From the NCBI GenBank assembly GCA_003167215.1, contig PMTV01000053.1, forward strand, positions 230,472-294,471: a stretch of DNA of 64,000 bases, in the 5' to 3' direction. Below are positions 18,214 through 27,453 of this stretch, in pieces. The translations under genes and the position numbers were made by a program. This DNA is from Acidobacteriota bacterium (lineage in GTDB: Bacteria > Acidobacteriota > Terriglobia > Acidiferrales > UBA7541). Position 1 is the first letter of the stretch; each line of letters starts with the position of its first letter. The notes beneath the pieces were generated by a model that saw nothing but the letters and a program-made list of their open reading frames with translations, made no database searches and was not told where the DNA came from.

Positions 18214-19884
18214 TTGAGCCAAACATCACTGTGGGCCATTCCGCTGGGCGGACTGGGCGAATTCGGCATGAATATGCTGGCCCTGCGCTTCGGCGACGAA
18301 ATTATTGTGATCGATGCGGGATTGATGTTCCCCGAGCAGGAATTGCTGGGTGTGGACATCGTAATTCCGGACACCACCTACCTGAAACAAAACAAACGCA
18401 TGGTCAAGGCCATCGTGCTCACGCACGCGCACGAGGACCACATCGGCTCCCTTCCTTTCATTCTCCCGGATCTGAACGTACCCATTTATGGAACGCAATT
18501 TACTCTGGCTATCGTCAAGAAAAAGCTAGAAGAGCACGGCTTGCTCGAAACCGCGAAGTTGAACGAAGTCGCCGCGGGTGACACTACCGTAATAGGCCCT
18601 TTTTCGATTGAATATCTGCACGTAACGCACAGCACCGTTGACTGCGTCGCGCTTGCGGTGCGCACGCCGGTCGGCGTGATCATTCACACGGGCGACTTTA
18701 AGATCGATCCAACGCCGGTGGACGGGAAACCTTTCGACTTGCACGCCTTCGCGCGCTATGGACAGGCAGGCGTGCTCGCGCTTTTCAGTGACAGCACGAA
18801 CGTCGAGCGTCCCGGTTTTACTCCGTCCGAACGCGCCGTGATCGTGCGCCTGGAAGAATTATTTCGCGCCGCGCCAAAGAAAGTTGTGGTGTCGTGCTTT
18901 TCCAGCTCCGTGCACCGCATTCAACAAGTGATCGATATTGCCCGAATGGTGGGGCGGAAGATCGGATTCGTAGGGCGCAGCATGGTGGACAACGTTGAGA
19001 TCGCGCATGGACTTGGCAAGCTGCGCATCCCCGATGGCAGTGTCGTTCGGCCGCAGGATATCAAGGGCTATGATCCGCACAAGCTGGTCGTGCTAGCTAG
19101 CGGAACGCAGGCGGAACCCCTCTCCGCGCTTTCGCGCATCGCGGTAGATAATCACCGGCTGATGAACATCGCGGAAAACGACACCGTGATTTTGTCCGCT
19201 CGAATTGTTCCCGGCAACGAGAAGAATATTTTCCGCATGATCGATCACCTGTTCCGCCGGCGCGTTCTTGTGTATTACGAGGGCGGCCGGTCCGCGCCGA
19301 TTCACGTCTCAGGCCATGCCAGCCAGGAAGAAATGAAGATCCTGCTGCAACTCGTCAAACCGAAATATTTCATTCCCGTGCACGGCGAGTACCGCCAGCT
19401 TTTCCGTCATGCGGCATTAGCGGAGCAACTGGGCGCCGTAGGTTCAGAGATTTTCCTGATCGAAAGCGGCCAGCCCATCGAGTTCACTGCCGATGGCGGC
19501 GCGCGCAAACGCGAACCAGTAACGGCCGGCCGTGTCTGCGTGGATTCCGGTTCGCTTGAGGAGATCGAAGATGTAGTGATTCGCGACCGCCGGCACCTGG
19601 CCGAAGACGGCGTGGTTGTGCCGATCATTGCCATCGACAAACACACGGGCCGCATGGAGACCGCGCCGGAAATCGTCACACGCGGTTTTTTACCCAACGA
19701 AGACGGCGCCGAGCTGCTAGCCAGGGCGCGTGAAGTGATTTTGCGTACCGTGGAACAATCCACCCAGGAAGAGAAAACGGATTGGAACGTGATCAAGGAA
19801 AAAATTCGCGCCGACCTGAAGCGCTTCCTCAATAAACAAACTTCCAAACGTCCATTGATCCTGCCGGTGATTCTGGAAGTATAG
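18214..19884 (+). CDS. rnj: ribonuclease J
   Basis: A 556-residue metallo-beta-lactamase/beta-CASP ribonuclease that processes and degrades mRNA and matures rRNA, with endonuclease and 5'-exonuclease activity in studied members. The start is TTG with GGAAGAA just upstream (MSQTSLWAIPLGGLGEFGMNM). The zinc motif is LTHAHEDHIGSLPF, with further ligands in VTHSTVDC and HTGDFKIDPTPVDG; the beta-CASP part includes FSDSTNVERPG and CFSSSVHRIQQ, and the C-terminal histidine motif is SGHASQEEMK followed by IPVHGEYRQL. It is the first gene of a block with GNAT, uppP and ftsK. Confidence 0.95.
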   Translation: MSQTSLWAIPLGGLGEFGMNMLALRFGDEIIVIDAGLMFPEQELLGVDIVIPDTTYLKQNKRMVKAIVLTHAHEDHIGSLPFILPDLNVPIYGTQFTLAIVKKKLEEHGLLETAKLNEVAAGDTTVIGPFSIEYLHVTHSTVDCVALAVRTPVGVIIHTGDFKIDPTPVDGKPFDLHAFARYGQAGVLALFSDSTNVERPGFTPSERAVIVRLEELFRAAPKKVVVSCFSSSVHRIQQVIDIARMVGRKIGFVGRSMVDNVEIAHGLGKLRIPDGSVVRPQDIKGYDPHKLVVLASGTQAEPLSALSRIAVDNHRLMNIAENDTVILSARIVPGNEKNIFRMIDHLFRRRVLVYYEGGRSAPIHVSGHASQEEMKILLQLVKPKYFIPVHGEYRQLFRHAALAEQLGAVGSEIFLIESGQPIEFTADGGARKREPVTAGRVCVDSGSLEEIEDVVIRDRRHLAEDGVVVPIIAIDKHTGRMETAPEIVTRGFLPNEDGAELLARAREVILRTVEQSTQEEKTDWNVIKEKIRADLKRFLNKQTSKRPLILPVILEV

Positions 19885-19892
19885 TCCTCGCT

Positions 19893-20366
19893 GTGAAATT
19901 CACGCTGCGCGATTACAAACCGGAAGATTTCGGCACTTTGTACGAGATCGATCGCGCCTGCTACCCGATGGATATCGCATATTCGAAACGAGAGCTGCGC
20001 GCATATCTCCAGATGCCTGGCGCGGAATGCATCGTGGCGGCAACGGCCGATTCGATAGCGGGATTCTGCATAACCGCGCATCAAAATACGCGTGGCTATA
20101 TCGTAACCATCGACGTCCTGGAGCAATTTCGAAGAACTGGTGTGGGATCTTCCCTTCTGCGCAAAATGGAACAAAGCCTTGCAGCCAATGCGGTGCGAGA
20201 AGTATGGCTTGAGACGGCAACCGACAACGAATCCGCAATTGCCTTCTGGAAGAAGCACGGATATCGTACCTGCGGCACTCGAGCGGGGTATTATCCTGGC
20301 GGGCGCGACGCTTTTTCCATGGAGAAAACGATCGCCTCCCCCGCCAAATCAAAAGAGAGCGGATAA
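19893..20366 (+). CDS. GNAT-family N-acetyltransferase (RimI-like)
   Basis: A 157-residue acetyltransferase. The acetyl-CoA loop is VLEQFRRTGVGSSLLRKME (the Q/RxxGxG/A motif), preceded by the strand GYIVTIDV and followed by VWLETATDNESAIAFWKKHGY, the layout of RimI-type N-alpha acetyltransferases. The start is GTG, 8 nt after the RNase J stop, and the gene is followed by uppP after 2 nt, so the three are co-transcribed. The acceptor protein or small molecule is unknown. Confidence 0.88.
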   Translation: MKFTLRDYKPEDFGTLYEIDRACYPMDIAYSKRELRAYLQMPGAECIVAATADSIAGFCITAHQNTRGYIVTIDVLEQFRRTGVGSSLLRKMEQSLAANAVREVWLETATDNESAIAFWKKHGYRTCGTRAGYYPGGRDAFSMEKTIASPAKSKESG

Positions 20367-20368
20367 AC

Positions 20369-21220
20369 ATGCTACTGTGGCAGGCCGTCGTTCTGGCAAT
20401 CGTACAGGGTTTAACCGAGTTTTTGCCGGTCAGCAGCAGCGCACACCTGATTCTGATTCCTTGGCTGTCCCAGGGCCGCATTCCTGACCCCGGAATGGCT
20501 TTCGACGTTGCGCTTCATTTGGGAACGCTTATCGCCGTGGTTCTGTTTTTTTTGCGCGACTGGGTGCGGCTAACTCTGTGCGGGCTCGGATTCCATTACC
20601 CTCAGCGCGCTCCGGAACTTCAAGTCGTGCTCAACCGGCGCCTGTTCTGGTACTTAGTCGCGGGAACGATTCCGGGCGCGTTGGTCGGATTTTTCTTCGA
20701 ACGTACCATTGATGAACACCTTCGCAATCCGGTTCCCATCGCGTGCGCTATGATCCTAATTGCGCTTTTGATGTGGTACGCGGAATACACGAGCCGGCTT
20801 GATCGTGCCATCGAGCAGACTTCGTTCAGCGACTCTCTAGCGATCGGATGCGGACAAGCCCTGGCGCTTTTCCCCGGCGTTTCGCGTTCCGGAATCACGA
20901 TTACGGTGGGACTATTTCGCGGCATGACGCGTGAGGCCGCCGCTCGCTTCTCATTTCTGCTCGCTACCCCTCTGATCGCGGGAGCTGCCGCCAAGGAACT
21001 TCCCAAACTCATCAAGGCTCATCACGCCGGAGGCCTCGATTTGCCTATGTCTACATTGGCGATCAGCGTGGCCGTTTCGGCCATCGTTGGCTATGTGGTT
21101 ATCGCATTCTTTTTGCAGTATCTGCAAACACGCACTTTGAAGATCTTTATTTACTACCGAATCTTGTTTGGTATAGTCGTCTTGTTGCTCGCGTTCCTCC
21201 CACTGGGCTTTGCGCGATAG
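20369..21220 (+). CDS. uppP: undecaprenyl-diphosphatase (BacA type)
   Basis: Dephosphorylates undecaprenyl pyrophosphate so the lipid carrier can be reused for peptidoglycan and O-antigen synthesis; it also gives bacitracin resistance. The 283-residue membrane protein has both catalytic motifs: LTEFLPVSSSAHL near the N-terminus and FPGVSRSGITI near residue 170, with about eight hydrophobic segments. It starts 2 nt after the GNAT stop. Confidence 0.95.
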   Translation: MLLWQAVVLAIVQGLTEFLPVSSSAHLILIPWLSQGRIPDPGMAFDVALHLGTLIAVVLFFLRDWVRLTLCGLGFHYPQRAPELQVVLNRRLFWYLVAGTIPGALVGFFFERTIDEHLRNPVPIACAMILIALLMWYAEYTSRLDRAIEQTSFSDSLAIGCGQALALFPGVSRSGITITVGLFRGMTREAAARFSFLLATPLIAGAAAKELPKLIKAHHAGGLDLPMSTLAISVAVSAIVGYVVIAFFLQYLQTRTLKIFIYYRILFGIVVLLLAFLPLGFAR

Positions 21221-21376
21221 CGCCCGCGCCGCCCGGCTGTTACGCGTGAGCCTTCCCCATTTGTTTGTACCTCGGTTCGCAATTGCGCCCGAGGTGAACT
21301 GCGCCGTATAGCGAGATCGAAGGTTGAGCACTTCGAATCGCCCGCGGCCCGGGTTTTCAATGTAAAGGGGAAGCTT

Positions 21377-23716
21377 GTGCGCATCTTCTCGCCTACCGAA
21401 AACAAACGCATCAATGAGCTTGTCGGATTTGTCGGCCTTAGCATCGCTTTTCTTCTCGCGCTGAGCCTGCTGTCCTATTCTCCGCACGACGTGTCGTTTA
21501 ATGTGTCCGCTCCTCCGCCAGGAGCCGGCCCGGCAAGAAATTGGATCGGGCCGGTCGGAGCGCATATGGCCGATCTGTTCTTCCAATTCTGCGGCTTTAG
21601 CGCGTTCTTGTTTCCGGTTGGCATGTTTGCCGTTGCCATGCGTTGGTTTCGCAGCCAATTAATCGAGGCGCCCGCCGCAAAGCTTGTAGGCGCCAGCATG
21701 CTGCTGCTTTCTCTTTCGGCCGAGATGACGCTGATACACCTGCCCCAAGTGCGCGGAGTTCTTCCTCCAGGCGGCTTACTCGGGACCGTTCTTGCCGAGG
21801 GATTGCGCGCAGCGTTAAATCCGGTCGGGGCCAACTTAGTTTCTGTTGTTCTCATTCTTACTTCATTATTTCTAACCACAAGTTTTTCATTGCGGACTGC
21901 GGCACATTGGCTCAGGGCGCCCATGTCCACGGACGGCATGGTGGGGCGATGGATGGCTCGCGTGAGTGAGTGGCGAGAGGAGCGCGAATCGTCGCGCCTG
22001 AGAAAGCGCGTTGAGGAAATCAAGATTGCAGGGCGTCCGCCGGTAGCCCCACAGCGAGTCTCGGCGAAAGAGCTACCGCCAACCGCGGATGAGCATGATG
22101 GAGGCGAAGATTCGGAAGACGAATCGAAAGACGCCAGGCGGGCATCCGCCGTGATTAAATTTCATGAACTGGAGAAGGCTACTCCGCCAAAGAAAGCCGC
22201 GCCCGACCCCAAAATTTCTCGCGGTAGAACGAGCTACAGGCTCCCGCCCTCTTCTTTGCTGCAGATGGCCGAGCGCGGCCAGAAAATGGACGAAACCGAA
22301 TTGAAGGAATGCGCGCGTGCGATCGAACAAAAGTGCGCCGAATTCGACGTCGCGGGGCGCATTACCCAAATCAATCCCGGCCCCGTCGTTACGACGTTTG
22401 AATTGAAGCCCGAAGCAGGCATCAAGTACAGCCGAATTACAGGCCTGGGCGATGATCTGTGCCTGGCGCTGAAAGCTGAATCGATTCTAATCGAGCGTAT
22501 CCCGGGGAAATCCACCGTCGGCATCGAAGTGCCAAACGTGCATCGCGAAACGATCGCTTTGCGCGACGTGGTGGAATCGCCGGAGTTCAGCCACTCTCCT
22601 TCCAAACTCACGCTTCCTTTCGGAAAGGATCTGATTGGCCGAATCCGCGCCGCCGATTTGACGCAAATGCCCCACTTGCTGATCGCCGGCTCAACCGGAA
22701 CCGGCAAGAGCGTCTTCATCAATTCCCTGCTGATGGGCATGCTGTTTAAAGCCACGCCGGACGAGCTCAAGCTAGTGCTGATCGATCCCAAACAGCTCGA
22801 ACTCGGCCTATACGCCGACATTCCACACTTGTTCACTCCTGTAGTGACTGACCCGAAAGTCGCCGCGAACGTGATGCGCAATGCCACGCGCGAGATGGAG
22901 CGCCGTCTAAAGCTCCTGGCCCAGCGCGGAGTGCGCAACATCGAACAATACAACCGCACGTTCGAGAAGGGCCAATCGCTTTCGCTCTTCGACAACGTGG
23001 ATGAAGAAGAACACAAGCCGCTTCCCTACCTCGTGATTGTCATTGATGAGTTGGCTGACCTCATGATGGTGGACACGAACGGCGTGGAAGAATCCATCAC
23101 ACGACTGGCGCAGATGGCGCGCGCGGTCGGCATCCATTTGATACTCGCCACTCAGCGGCCGTCGGTGGACGTAATTACCGGATTGATTAAAGCGAACTTC
23201 CCCGCTCGTATTTCTTTCCGCGTGGCCAGTAAAGTAGATTCGCGCACGATTCTCGATGCCAACGGTTCGGAATCGCTGCTCGGCAAGGGCGATATGCTGT
23301 ATCTGCCCGCAGGGTCGTCGAGGCTTCACCGCATTCACGGGCCCTACGTGCACGAGTCGGAAGTCGGCGCGGTCTGCGATTTCTGGCGCGATCAAGCTAA
23401 AGCAATTTACAACGAAGAGTTGCTGAAACCGCCGAAGGATGACGCATTCAGCGGAGGTGGCTCCTCCGGAGGAGAGGGGGGTGGAGAAGAAGTTGACGAT
23501 GACTTGTACCAAGAAGCTGTGCGCGTAGTTTGCGAGATGGGACGCGCATCCACCTCCACTTTGCAACGCCGCCTGCGCGTTGGTTACGGCCGCGCGGCGC
23601 GTTTGATTGATTTGATGGAGAAGGACGGAATCGTCGGCCCTCCCGATGGTGCAAAAGCCCGCGAAGTTCTGAAAAAGAAAGACTGGATCAAGGAATTTGA
23701 CGAGTCCATGAAGTAG
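21377..23716 (+). CDS. ftsK: DNA translocase FtsK/SpoIIIE
   Basis: A DNA pump acting at the division septum to clear and resolve chromosomes. The 779-residue protein starts with GTG after AAAGGGG. Residues 1-175 contain four membrane segments; residues 190-290 are a charged linker. The motor domain has Walker A IAGSTGTGKSVFINSL and Walker B LVIVIDELADLMM, followed by ILATQRPSVDVITGLIK. The C-terminal gamma domain (residues about 700-775; ASTSTLQRRLRVGYGRAARL) is the winged helix that reads polar DNA motifs in FtsK. The linker is short, so it is closer to SpoIIIE/SftA size than to E. coli FtsK. Confidence 0.95.
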   Translation: MRIFSPTENKRINELVGFVGLSIAFLLALSLLSYSPHDVSFNVSAPPPGAGPARNWIGPVGAHMADLFFQFCGFSAFLFPVGMFAVAMRWFRSQLIEAPAAKLVGASMLLLSLSAEMTLIHLPQVRGVLPPGGLLGTVLAEGLRAALNPVGANLVSVVLILTSLFLTTSFSLRTAAHWLRAPMSTDGMVGRWMARVSEWREERESSRLRKRVEEIKIAGRPPVAPQRVSAKELPPTADEHDGGEDSEDESKDARRASAVIKFHELEKATPPKKAAPDPKISRGRTSYRLPPSSLLQMAERGQKMDETELKECARAIEQKCAEFDVAGRITQINPGPVVTTFELKPEAGIKYSRITGLGDDLCLALKAESILIERIPGKSTVGIEVPNVHRETIALRDVVESPEFSHSPSKLTLPFGKDLIGRIRAADLTQMPHLLIAGSTGTGKSVFINSLLMGMLFKATPDELKLVLIDPKQLELGLYADIPHLFTPVVTDPKVAANVMRNATREMERRLKLLAQRGVRNIEQYNRTFEKGQSLSLFDNVDEEEHKPLPYLVIVIDELADLMMVDTNGVEESITRLAQMARAVGIHLILATQRPSVDVITGLIKANFPARISFRVASKVDSRTILDANGSESLLGKGDMLYLPAGSSRLHRIHGPYVHESEVGAVCDFWRDQAKAIYNEELLKPPKDDAFSGGGSSGGEGGGEEVDDDLYQEAVRVVCEMGRASTSTLQRRLRVGYGRAARLIDLMEKDGIVGPPDGAKAREVLKKKDWIKEFDESMK

Positions 23717-23837
23717 AGCCGCGCATTGCGCTTCCCGGCTGCGTTCAACCCAAGCTTCCTTCTGGGTTTGTGCCAGAAAACGCCGTTTTCCCTTTTCAGC
23801 GTCGTCCCTTTTCCGTAGAATCGTAAATCGTTCCCGT

Positions 23838-23909
23838 GCCGAGGTAGCTCATTGGTAGAGCGCGGCCCTGAAAAGGCCGGCGTAGCCAGTCCGATTCTGG
23901 CCCTCGGCA
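23838..23909 (+). tRNA. tRNA-Phe (GAA)
   Basis: A full cloverleaf folds by eye: acceptor GCCGAGG/CCTCGGC, TA at positions 8-9, D arm GCTC-attggta-GAGC, anticodon arm CGGCC-CTGAAAA-GGCCG with anticodon GAA after U33, a 5-nt variable loop, T arm GCCAG-TCCGATT-CTGGC, and discriminator A. The 3' CCA is not encoded (cat follows). The T loop reads TCC where TTC is usual, a small oddity. It lies between ftsK and the AsmA-like gene. Confidence 0.93.
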
Positions 23910-24023
23910 CATCCCCTACTCCGCACGGATCGCCGACGCGCTATTAATTGCTCCCGTGCTCGTCATATACTTCTCACCTCGGAGCTCTCACCCGCTTCGA
24001 AGCCCTCGCGCTGAGGAGTCCCC

Positions 24024-25668
24024 ATGAAACGTTGGGCGAAAATTCTGCTGGCAGTCGTCGGTCATCGCGGCGTTAGTGGCGATCAAGCTCTTCGTAAATG
24101 CAAACACATTCCGCCCCGCCATCGAAAAACAACTCACCACCACGCTCGGCCGCGACGTAAAGGTTGGCAACCTGAGCCTCTCGCTTTTCCGAGGCAGCTT
24201 GGTGGCCGAAGGTCTCAGCGTTGCCGACGATCCCAGCTTCAGCGCCGAGCCATTTCTCACGGCGAAGGAATTCCGCATCGGCGTCTCGCTGCAGACCTTG
24301 ATTTTCTCGCGGCAGTTGAATCTGCGCAGCTTTCAGATTGAGTCGCCACAAATCAGGGTGATTCGCGCGGCCAATGGCACGTGGAATTTTTCCAGCCTCG
24401 GACTCGTCCGCGCGGCCGCCGGGCCCCCGGGTGGCGCTGACTCCAACGCCGCTCCCGGAAATTCAAGAGGTTCCGCGCCGGACATCGCGGACCTCTCTGT
24501 CGGCAGCATCGTCATCGAAGACGGCCACGCCGTGATCGTCGGCCTGCCCGCGCACAGCAAGCCAATCGTGTACGACCGCGTGAACCTTACAGCCAGCGAT
24601 TTCTCATTCCGCTCGCAGTTCCCAATCGGGCTGGACGCGAACCTGCCCGCCGGCGGCACTGTCCAAGTAACCGGCCACGTCGGCCCGATCACTCGCGACG
24701 ACCCGGCAAGCAGTCCGGTTGACGTGCAAATCTCTGCGAAGCGCCTCGACCCCGTCGCCGCGGGATTACTCGATCCGAGTGCCGGCCTGTCGTTGCTCGC
24801 CGACGCCGATCTGCACGCCACGTCCGACGGGCAAACACTCAACACGAGCGGCACCGTTCGAGTCCAGAATCTCAAACTTGAGCCCGGAGCGACCGCTGCG
24901 TCAAAGCCGCTAGAACTCACTTACCGCGGCACGTATCGCCTGAAAGAAAATGCCGGCCAGATTGAAGACGCCAGCGTAAAGATCGGCAACGCCGCCATCC
25001 ATGTAAACGGAACATATAAGAGCAACGCGCAAGACGCGGAAGATCCTCTGCTGAACTTGAAACTCACCGGGCAAAGTCTGCCGATCGATGAACTCCAGCC
25101 GCTGATATCCGCGGCCGCGGTCCGTTTTCCCAACGGCTCGGTGCTGAAGGGCGGGACGCTTTCGATGAACATGGCCATTACTGGCCATGCAAAATCCGTC
25201 GTCATCATTGGTCCGATTGCGCTCGACAACGTGAGCCTGGTTGGTTTTGACGTCGGTTCAACAATTCACGGCATCGCGGCGCTGAGCGGCGTGAAAACGG
25301 GAGACACCACGAATTTCCAAAAGTTGAGCGTGAACGTTCACATCACGGACGCCGGCGTAGTGGCTGATAACATCGAGGCTGTGATCGAGGGAATGGGCGA
25401 GCTTTCCGGTGCCGGCACCATCTCGCCCAGCGATCAACTGGACTTCAATCTCACGGTGAAAAATGCGCCGTCCAAAGGAATCGCCGCCAAAGTCGGCGTG
25501 GGCTTGCTCACGACATTAAATGGCTCGGGAAGCGGTTCGGGCAATGGCCCCGGCGTGCCTATACACGTCGCCGGCACGTCCGAGGAACCCTATATCACCG
25601 CCGATGTCGGCGGCGCCGTCGGGAAGAAAACCAAATCCATTACATCCATCTTCGGTAAAAAGAAATAA
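24024..25668 (+). CDS. AsmA-family protein with an apparent 1-nt frameshift near the start
   Basis: AsmA-like proteins are inner-membrane-anchored periplasmic proteins linked to lipid transport and outer-membrane assembly. The ATG at 24024 has an ideal GAGGAG 5 nt upstream and encodes MKRWAKILLAVV; the rest of the protein (VIAALVAIKLFVNANTFRP...) is in the +1 frame. Removing one G at about 24060 restores an uninterrupted N-terminal membrane anchor and a 547-residue protein. The body has AsmA features: LGRDVKVGNLSLSLFRGSL, GTWNFSSL, repeated beta strands and a C-terminal VTVKNAPSKG-like region. The track start (GTG 24076) lies after the break. Sequencing error, phase variation or a recent mutation are all possible. 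Confidence 0.8.
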
Positions 25669-25766
25669 CTCGCGCCGTGCGTGTGCGCATGCCGGCTCCT
25701 TCTCACTTTCACTTTGCTGGAGAGTAAACCCAGCGGGGCTCAGGCGGAAAGGCGTTGCGTCTTGGT

Positions 25767-27362
25767 CTATGCATGGGCAACCACTTGATACGGGCGCATC
25801 ATTTCATTGTCTTCGTGTTCGAGTATATGGCAATGCCAGACGTAGCGCCCGGCATAACCTTCGAAGTGCACGATGATTCGCGTGGCCATACCGGGTTCGG
25901 CGCGCACGGTGTCCTTCCATCCCGCCTCCGATGGGTCTGGAGGCACGGGTTCGCCCGTGAATTTCAACTCGCGCTTGCTCATGTAGGAAGAGGTTTCGAA
26001 GCGGCGCCTATCTAGAATCTGGAATCGCACTAGATGAAGGTGAATGGGGTGCGAATCGTCGGTGGGATTGATCAGGGTCCAGATCTCGGTCGTGTTCAGC
26101 ACGGGGGTTTCCGTAATTGGTTGGTGCCAATAAGTGCCATTCAGCAGCATGAGAACTGGCTCGGCGACGCGATTTACATACTGGTCGAGAGAAAGAAGCC
26201 GCGTTTTCACTGCTTGAGATTCGGGAATCTTTGGCACGGGGCGCAAGGCTGCCGCCAGCGCACTCGCGTCGTTCACTTTATCGCTCGAAACGCGGAATTG
26301 CATTACCACGAACGCGTCGTTATTGAGAATGATCTCCTCGCCGCGATGGCCGCTGAAGTCAACAACGACATCAACTCGTTCGCCCGGCGCAATCATCAAT
26401 GCCTTGAGCGAAACCGGCGCCGACAGCAAGCCTTGGTCGGTTCCTATCTGGCTAAAAGAAACGCCGTTTGCGAATGATAAACGGTAGAAACGTGCATTCG
26501 AACCGTTGAGCACGCGAAGGCGATATTTACGTGGCGCTACATCGAGGTACGGGAATATTTTTCCGTTCACGAGAATAGCGTCGCCGAAAACTTCGGGAAC
26601 CCACGGAGCGTTCGTTTTGTCCGACACCGGATAAAAGAGCTGGCCTTGAGGAGTAAAGAAACGGTCGGAAATCACCAGCGGAATTTCATATTTTCCGTTC
26701 GGCAACTGGAGAGCGTCTTCCGCGTCGTCTCGCACGATGTACACGCCCATCAATCCCGCGAAAATATTAAGGCGGTTAATTCCCATCGCGTGATCGTGAT
26801 ACCACAGCATCGCCGGGTCCTGCTGGTTCGGGTAGTGATACAGGGCCGATTTCCCGGGAACAATCCAATCCTCGGGATAGCCGTCGCTTTCGGGGGGCGC
26901 TTTTCCGCCGTGAAGGTGTACCACGGTGCGAACTTCCGGTTGGTCCGCGCCAGCCCCGCCTAGGTTGTGGTCTATGGGTAGAAAATGCTTGTCGGGTAGC
27001 TCGTTGGCCCATTCGACCAGAATTTCCTGTCCGCTGCGGACATCGAACGTGGGGCCCGGAAACTGCGAACCGAAACCCCACATCCGCGTGGGCTTCAGGT
27101 CGCGATGGACTTTCATTTCGAAGGGCTGCATGGCTTGGTGGTAGTACGGAATCTTTACCGCGGGATCTGCCGGACTTGGCTGGTAGCGATCGGGTTTCGC
27201 GATCGGGGGGATCGGGAGAGGGTCGACAAACTTGGCCAGCGTGTTCGGGTCGAGGGTGGAAGCTTTTACCGGCACGGACTGGGCGAGCACAGGCAACTTG
27301 TTCATCAGCAACGCCGTGGTGGCCAAACCAGAACGATGAAGGAATTTTCTTCTTGTGATCAC
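25767..27362 (-). CDS. Tat-exported multicopper oxidase (CotA/bilirubin-oxidase-like)
   Basis: A 531-residue laccase-type oxidase that couples one-electron oxidation of substrates (phenols, metals or bilirubin in relatives) to O2 reduction. The N-terminus MITRRKFLHRSG is a twin-arginine signal, as expected for a cofactor-containing exported enzyme. The four copper motifs are present: VVHLHGGKAPP, LWYHDHAMGINRLN, HPIHLHLVRF and WHCHILEHEDNEMMRP; the last also holds the type 1 copper Cys, His and Met. The start is GTG. It lies downstream of the phosphoesterase gene, separated by a hairpin. A fragment of a different multicopper oxidase remains at 31.3 kb. Confidence 0.93.
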   Translation of the reverse strand: MITRRKFLHRSGLATTALLMNKLPVLAQSVPVKASTLDPNTLAKFVDPLPIPPIAKPDRYQPSPADPAVKIPYYHQAMQPFEMKVHRDLKPTRMWGFGSQFPGPTFDVRSGQEILVEWANELPDKHFLPIDHNLGGAGADQPEVRTVVHLHGGKAPPESDGYPEDWIVPGKSALYHYPNQQDPAMLWYHDHAMGINRLNIFAGLMGVYIVRDDAEDALQLPNGKYEIPLVISDRFFTPQGQLFYPVSDKTNAPWVPEVFGDAILVNGKIFPYLDVAPRKYRLRVLNGSNARFYRLSFANGVSFSQIGTDQGLLSAPVSLKALMIAPGERVDVVVDFSGHRGEEIILNNDAFVVMQFRVSSDKVNDASALAAALRPVPKIPESQAVKTRLLSLDQYVNRVAEPVLMLLNGTYWHQPITETPVLNTTEIWTLINPTDDSHPIHLHLVRFQILDRRRFETSSYMSKRELKFTGEPVPPDPSEAGWKDTVRAEPGMATRIIVHFEGYAGRYVWHCHILEHEDNEMMRPYQVVAHA

Positions 27363-27406
27363 GCAGCTCCCTTAAGCTCGGGAAGATAGCACGCATGGAA
27401 AACGAA

Positions 27407-27435
27407 GGCACGTGCGCGGGTTTGCCGCACGTGCC
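27407..27435 (-). terminator. hairpin between phosphoesterase and multicopper oxidase genes
   Basis: Perfect 9-bp arms (GGCACGTGC / GCACGTGCC) flank an 11-nt loop. On the minus strand the stem is followed by TTCGTTTTCC, a weak U tract, so it may end or attenuate the phosphoesterase transcript before the oxidase gene. Confidence 0.5.
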
Positions 27436-27453
27436 CTCGTCGTCCAGCGTCAA

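Noticed and set aside
23747-23768. Possible terminator after ftsK (AACCCA/TGGGTT)
   Set aside because: Only a 6-bp stem with a 10-nt loop and three Ts follow, too weak to call.
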